16,832 nt of DNA from positions 1 through 16,832 of the forward strand of contig SCPY01000021.1 in assembly GCA_004299495.1 (NCBI GenBank). The letters are read 5' to 3'. Each line of letters opens with the position of its first letter. Position 1 is the stretch's first letter. A program made the translations under genes and the position numbers. This document shows positions 12,693 through 16,832 of this stretch, one piece after another. The stretch comes from a bacterium. GTDB taxonomy: Bacteria; Omnitrophota; Gorgyraeia; Gygaellales; UBA12090. The notes beneath the pieces are model-generated. The model had not been told where the DNA came from and ran no database searches. It was given only the letters and a program-made list of their open reading frames with translations.

Positions 12693-13148
12693 TTATACAG
12701 CAATAAGGCGAAGTAACATCAGGGTAAAGGACATCACAAAGAGGGCTACGGTTTCAGTCATGCCCAAGACTACCAGATAGTTTCCGAATCCCTTTCCTGT
12801 CTCACCCATGGCATCGCAGGCAACAGCCGCGGCCTTTCCCTGCCAAAAAGCGGAAAGACCTATGGTCAAACCGGCAAAGGCGCCGATACTCCAGAGATAT
12901 TGTCCGGTATTGGCAAGTACCATTAACTGGCGCATCACTACCATACCATAGATAGTCTGGGTAAGCGGCGCGGCGGCAAAGATAACCAGCATAAATGCCG
13001 CGGGTTTGTTTTGCGCGAAGTTTTTCTTCCAGGCCCCGATTGCCGCCATACTGGCAATTCCCGCGCCGCAGGCAGAGCCCACTCCGGAAAGCGCTAAAAC
13101 CAGAATCGCCCCCAAATCCTTAAACTGAGTAACTATACCGCCTTCCAT
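12693..13148 (-). CDS. ntpK: V-type ATPase rotor ring subunit K
   Basis: 151 residues, four membrane spans in two hairpins, the double-size rotor proteolipid. The ion-site residues known from Enterococcus hirae NtpK (L61, T64, Q65, Y68, Q110, E139) have counterparts here in PLTQTIYG (T63, Q64, Y67), Q103 in FWQGKAA and E132 in GMTETVAL. This is the set used for Na+, so the enzyme probably moves sodium; proton use cannot be excluded from motif alone. The first hairpin has no carboxylate in its second span, giving one ion per four-helix subunit. GGGAGG precedes the ATG, 13 bases after ntpI. Confidence 0.95.
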   Translation of the reverse strand: MEGGIVTQFKDLGAILVLALSGVGSACGAGIASMAAIGAWKKNFAQNKPAAFMLVIFAAAPLTQTIYGMVVMRQLMVLANTGQYLWSIGAFAGLTIGLSAFWQGKAAAVACDAMGETGKGFGNYLVVLGMTETVALFVMSFTLMLLRLIAV

Positions 13149-13161
13149 AATAATCGCCTCC

Positions 13162-14940
13162 CTATTCTTTTAAAGGTTTATAAGGGCTTCCGCTCCAGGA
13201 CAAGCCCATATGCCCGGAGAATTCCAGCAGGTTAAGCCTGACGCCGTGCACTAATACCGACACCGGGCCTAAAACCAGCCCAAGGCAATTGCCGATCAGC
13301 GCGATAAGAGCGGCAAGGGCAATCATCAGCATGCTGCCTTTGCCTACCATTGCCGCCATGGCGTTAAAGGCATCGGCTATTGCTATCCCTGCCAAGCCAA
13401 CCGCGAATAACCGGATATAAGAAACCACGTCGGCGAAATTACCGATAAAGCTGAAAGGCAGCGTCACCAGCCAGGTAATCCATTCTTCGGCTGACTTGAG
13501 AATATTCTTTCGTGGGCTGCTAAAAATAACTACTAAGGCCGCGCCGCATAAGACAAGCCAGCCGCAAAACTCCGGCATCGCGTCTCCCAAAACCAGCGTT
13601 CGCGCGATAAAAAAAGCCGCCCAGAGAATGCATATCCAGCCGGCGTCTGCCAGCGCGCTTAGCGAGGGGATTTTGAGCAATCCCCGCCAGCCATGGGCCA
13701 GGGAGAGATGTAATGCCCCCAGAAAAAAACAGAAACGCTGCAGCACCCTTTCATCATTAAGGCCAGGGATAAGCGGTTTATAGCCCGCCTTTAAAACCCA
13801 CTCCTGGCCAAAGAACGTGCCGGTAGACAACCCCCATATAATAGCGCAAAAGCTTAAGATGTAAAAGAGAAAAAATGCTGAGGTGTCCGCGCCCTTTCCC
13901 CTGGCTTTTTTGTGCAGGAAAAAGGTAAGAATACTGTAGATAATGCCATAGCCGGCGTCTCCGATTAATATCCCGAAGAAAATGCTGAAAAAAATCAGGA
14001 ATAACAGGCTGATGTCCCGCTCGCGGTAGCCGGGAAGTATTTCCAGAAATTTGAATATGGGCCTGGCCAGGGCAATCCAGCGGGGATTGCGGATTAATAC
14101 CGGAACATTATCTTCCGCGGACGGCTCGCTTATTGCCAGGGCCCATTGCTCTTTTTTGGCTGTCTGCGTGATTAAGCCTGCTTTATCAAAAGGCACATAG
14201 CCGCTTATGTAGGAAATAGGCCCGATGCGCCCCATGCCCCTGATTGCCTGATGAAACTCCAGTTCGTTCTCAAGCGATTGCTTTATGGAAAGAAGCTTAT
14301 TACGCCAGGCCGATAGCTTAATCAGCTCATTTTTTATTGTCGCCATTGCCTGTTCGTTTTCAGACAGCCGCGAACGCATTTCACTTAAGCTCATATTGGG
14401 TAAGGCGATCTCTTTATGGGAAAGCGTTCTTTCTCCTTTTGACACAACTATACAATAGGCAATATTTCCGGCCGCATACACCTTTTGCGCAAAAACATCC
14501 TCAGGTAAGTTCTTAATTTCTTTTAGTGGTATATGATACAATTTAAGATGAATATTTTGTTTTGCCAGGCCTTTAACGGCCCGGGGCTCAAAATCCCCCC
14601 ACTCCTGCCACTTAAGCGATTCGGCCTTCAGGTGGCGGCCAAATTCGCCTAACTGCTCTAAGCGCTTACGCAAATCTACGATATGGCGGCAGGTAAAATT
14701 CCAGTCTTCTGATTTTTTTTCTTCCGAAACCTCAGGCTCGGAAGAAAACCCCTTTTCTGAAAGCACCTCTATGGCTGAACTAAGCAGCCTGCTATCTTCC
14801 TGCAGTTTATTTATGTCCGCTCCCTCAGGCCTCTCCTGGTGCTCTACGTGCAGGACGCCGAGACCGCGCAGATTTGAGACACTTAAAACGACGTCCTTTT
14901 CTTGGGTGATTACGGTAACCTTTTTCATTGGCACAATCAT
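13162..14940 (-). CDS. ntpI: V-type ATPase subunit I (membrane stator, a-like)
   Basis: 592 residues. The first 290 or so form the cytoplasmic arm with coiled coils (EKGFSSEPEVSEEKKSEDW, LSEMRSRLSENEQAMATIKNEL). The rest holds about seven membrane spans. The essential stator arginine lies in VVSYIRLFAVG (R510), and a second conserved element, VHGVRLNLLEFSGHMG, lies near 564-579. With K this builds the ion path. The ATG overlaps the ntpD stop as ATGA and has AGAGG ahead; a second in-frame start MKKVT lies four codons on. Confidence 0.95.
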   Translation of the reverse strand: MIVPMKKVTVITQEKDVVLSVSNLRGLGVLHVEHQERPEGADINKLQEDSRLLSSAIEVLSEKGFSSEPEVSEEKKSEDWNFTCRHIVDLRKRLEQLGEFGRHLKAESLKWQEWGDFEPRAVKGLAKQNIHLKLYHIPLKEIKNLPEDVFAQKVYAAGNIAYCIVVSKGERTLSHKEIALPNMSLSEMRSRLSENEQAMATIKNELIKLSAWRNKLLSIKQSLENELEFHQAIRGMGRIGPISYISGYVPFDKAGLITQTAKKEQWALAISEPSAEDNVPVLIRNPRWIALARPIFKFLEILPGYRERDISLLFLIFFSIFFGILIGDAGYGIIYSILTFFLHKKARGKGADTSAFFLFYILSFCAIIWGLSTGTFFGQEWVLKAGYKPLIPGLNDERVLQRFCFFLGALHLSLAHGWRGLLKIPSLSALADAGWICILWAAFFIARTLVLGDAMPEFCGWLVLCGAALVVIFSSPRKNILKSAEEWITWLVTLPFSFIGNFADVVSYIRLFAVGLAGIAIADAFNAMAAMVGKGSMLMIALAALIALIGNCLGLVLGPVSVLVHGVRLNLLEFSGHMGLSWSGSPYKPLKE

Positions 14941-15554
14941 ACCAGCGCCTCTTCCAAAGCTGCCTGCTCTATCTTTCTCTTGGCAATCTTACTGCGGCCC
15001 ACGGCGTTAGCCATCTGGTCTCCCAGGTAAATCTTAATCCGGCGAATCGCTTCCTCTGCCTCGGGGATTTTTACCTTTTCAAAAAGGTTTACCCGCTGGG
15101 TGGTAACACGCAGTTCCTGCCTTAAGATTTCAATGCCCTGCCTGATAACTTCCGTTTCTTTGCGTAAAGACACTATCGCGCGCAAGATCTCAATCGCGGC
15201 ATCTACCCAGAGAGGAGCCGTAAATAAATCGTATTCTGCTAACGGAAATTCCAGGCGCTCAAAAACCGGCAGGCCTACGCCCGCGATATTTCTTTCGGTA
15301 AGCGCTGTTTCTTTGGGCTTAAGCCGCTGGGCTATGTTTACCTCTTTATCCGCGCTCAATAATCCGGACCAGCTCTTTGCGGAAGCCTTTTTTAACTGCT
15401 CATGGCGGCTTTTTTCTTCTAACAGGGTAATCTGGCGCAGGATTTCCATCTGCAGTTGTTGTTTTTTTAACTGCAGGGTGGGCAGATACCTTTGGTATGC
15501 CTTGAGCGCGTCCCTTTGTTTCTTTAATTCGCCTTTGGTAAGTTTTAACTTCAT
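14937..15554 (-). CDS. ntpD: V-type ATPase central stalk subunit D
   Basis: 205 residues, nearly all helical: two long terminal helices forming the coiled-coil axle, starting MKLKLTKGELKKQRDALKAYQRYLPTLQLKKQQL and ending RRIKIYLGDQMANAVGRSKIAKRKIEQ, as is typical. It turns within the A3B3 head. The start overlaps the ntpB stop by one base (TAATG) and the end overlaps ntpI by four, so these genes are translationally linked. Confidence 0.95.
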   Translation of the reverse strand: MKLKLTKGELKKQRDALKAYQRYLPTLQLKKQQLQMEILRQITLLEEKSRHEQLKKASAKSWSGLLSADKEVNIAQRLKPKETALTERNIAGVGLPVFERLEFPLAEYDLFTAPLWVDAAIEILRAIVSLRKETEVIRQGIEILRQELRVTTQRVNLFEKVKIPEAEEAIRRIKIYLGDQMANAVGRSKIAKRKIEQAALEEALV

Positions 15555-16832
15555 TATTTTGGCCAGAATTTTTCTGTCAGGGATTTTTTGATGCCGGTTT
15601 CTTCAGGGGTAAAACATTCCTTAAGAATCCGCCAGCCCAAATCCAGGGCCTTTTCTAAAGGGATGTTTACCTTCAGAGACATCAACTGCTCTTCAAAAAT
15701 CTTCCCGTATTTAAGGAGCTTCTTATCCCAGACGCTCATCTGAAAACCCATTGCCTGCTTTTCCAGGGATTCCCGGTAGCTGGCAAATAGCTGAATCATC
15801 GTGTCCATAATCGTGCGGTGGTCTTCGCGGGTCTTGCCGTTGACCTGCTGTTTGAGGCGGCTAAGCGAGCCAAAGGGCTCAATCACGCCGTTTTTCAGGT
15901 AAAACTGGCCTTCGGTAATATAGCCGGTGTTGTCGGGAACCGGATGCGTTACATCGTCGCCGGGCATAGTGGTAGCCGCAAGGATGGTAATTGAGCCGGC
16001 GGTGTCAAAATCCACCGCTTTTTCATAACGGCCTGCCAGCTGGCTGTATAAATCTCCGGGGTAACCCCGGTTTGAAGGGACATGCTCCATCGTGATAGAA
16101 ATCTCTTTTAAGGCGTCGGAAAAATTAGTCATATCCGTAAGCAAGGCCAGGACGCGCTTTCCCTTTAAGGCGAAGTACTCAGCCGCGGCAAGGGCTATAT
16201 CAGGCACCAAGAGGCACTCTACCACCGGGTCAGAGGCAGTATGCACAAAAAATACCGTGCGGCTTAACGCGCCTTCGGCTTCCAGGGTATCGCGGAAGAA
16301 CAGGTAATCGTCATACTTTAAGCCCATGCCTCCCAGAATAATAATATCCACCTCTGACTGTATGGCAATGCGCGCCAGGAGCTCGTTGTAGGGCTCGCCG
16401 GCAATAGAAAATATGGGCAATTTCTGCGACTCCACCAGGGAATTGAAGACGTCAATCATAGGAATCCCGGTGCGGATCATCTTGTTGGGGATGATTCTTT
16501 TTATTGGATTTACCGGCGGCCCGCCGATATCCGTCAAATTCTCTGAAAGTGCCGGCCCCTTGTCTAATGGCCGGCCGCTGCCGTTAAAGATGCGCCCCAG
16601 GAGGCTGTCCGCGCAGGCAATGCGCATGGAATGACCCAAAAAGCGCACCTTGTCGCGCGTTGATATTCCTTTACTTCCGGCAAAAACCTGCAGAGACACC
16701 CTTTTTCCCTCCTGGCGGATAACCTGGGCCAAAGAGGTGGAGCGGCCGCTGGTAATCTCAGCGATCTCCAGATTGCCCGCGCCCTCTGCCTCAACGGTAA
16801 TAAGGTCTCCGGCGATCTCAACGATATTGGTA
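15554..16832 (-). CDS. ntpB: V-type ATPase non-catalytic subunit B, cut by the window edge
   Basis: The frame continues past the window end; 426 codons are visible (from 16831) and, judging by TNIVEIAGDLITVEAEG at the visible start, only a few N-terminal residues are missing. VSLQVFAGSKGISTRDKVRFLGH, PINPIKR-like PPVNPIKRIIPNKMIRTGIPMID, FSIAGEPYNELLARIA in place of a P-loop, TDMTNFSDALKEIS, SNRGYPGDLYSQLAGRYEKA and MPGDDVTHPVPDNTGYITEGQ identify the B subunit. An internal TTG at 16732 could be taken for a start, but the reading above it fits the family. The order B-D-I-K is that of spirochaete and chlamydial clusters, so subunits E and A should lie just beyond the edge. Confidence 0.96.
   Translation of the reverse strand, partial: TNIVEIAGDLITVEAEGAGNLEIAEITSGRSTSLAQVIRQEGKRVSLQVFAGSKGISTRDKVRFLGHSMRIACADSLLGRIFNGSGRPLDKGPALSENLTDIGGPPVNPIKRIIPNKMIRTGIPMIDVFNSLVESQKLPIFSIAGEPYNELLARIAIQSEVDIIILGGMGLKYDDYLFFRDTLEAEGALSRTVFFVHTASDPVVECLLVPDIALAAAEYFALKGKRVLALLTDMTNFSDALKEISITMEHVPSNRGYPGDLYSQLAGRYEKAVDFDTAGSITILAATTMPGDDVTHPVPDNTGYITEGQFYLKNGVIEPFGSLSRLKQQVNGKTREDHRTIMDTMIQLFASYRESLEKQAMGFQMSVWDKKLLKYGKIFEEQLMSLKVNIPLEKALDLGWRILKECFTPEETGIKKSLTEKFWPK

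Noticed and set aside
16564..16821. 85-residue frame overlapping the start of ntpB
   Set aside because: It lies in another frame of a clear V-ATPase B gene and its sequence is arginine/alanine-rich without family features.
1..16832. CRISPR array, insertion sequence, prophage or rRNA
   Set aside because: No spaced direct repeats, transposase or integrase motifs, or rRNA segments were seen on either strand.

Overview
The window is bacterial chromosome, densely packed, with almost every gene on the minus strand. The single plus-strand gene is a helicase at 6296-8227. Gene content suggests a free-living member of a deep lineage: a bacterial V/A-type ATPase in the order B-D-I-K, YajQ, a Ski2-like helicase, a dispersed 'tgtcattgcg...gcgaagc' palindromic repeat, and many small fusion proteins. 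The closest match I can suggest is Candidatus Omnitrophota (OP3) or another lineage near the PVC group. This is an inference; no rRNA or marker gene in the window settles it.

Layout, low to high coordinate (minus-strand operons therefore read right to left). 1-3021: an operon of a DEDDh exonuclease-WYL fusion, pabB and pabC, the last two being the chorismate to p-aminobenzoate branch of folate synthesis. 3114-4493: a two-gene module of a nucleotidyltransferase-fold protein and an unrecognised 223-residue protein, behind a good promoter whose -10 lies in an array of alternating TTGTAT/ATACAA half-sites. A dispersed repeat lies just upstream. 4557-6209: a small operon of a MetRS-beta-like tRNA-binding protein and a YkgJ-DUF2156 fusion. 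It is divergent from the helicase and shares a very compact pair of extended -10 promoters with it; the helicase looks leaderless.

8242-10794: a STAS-PilZ protein, an overlooked 16-residue Cys/Lys peptide gene with a perfect ribosome binding site and a terminator, a secreted CBM-like protein, a hemerythrin, and YajQ. 10925-12328: a cold-shock protein with a long structured leader that includes a terminator-like hairpin, a small membrane protein, and a single-domain response regulator. 12375-16832: tRNA-Asp and tRNA-Val placed immediately after the V-ATPase genes ntpK, ntpI, ntpD and ntpB. ntpB is cut by the window edge. The rotor subunit carries the Na+-type ligand set.

The best candidates for something undescribed are the nucleotidyltransferase/unknown pair with its helically phased operator array, the 16-residue CxxC-polylysine peptide, and the pairing of a tRNA-binding protein with a cysteine-cluster/aminoacyltransferase-like fusion. 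The cspA leader with its internal terminator and the palindromic repeat translated in frame inside pabB are also worth attention. Promoters, terminators and operators were found by eye and have not been scored by any program.
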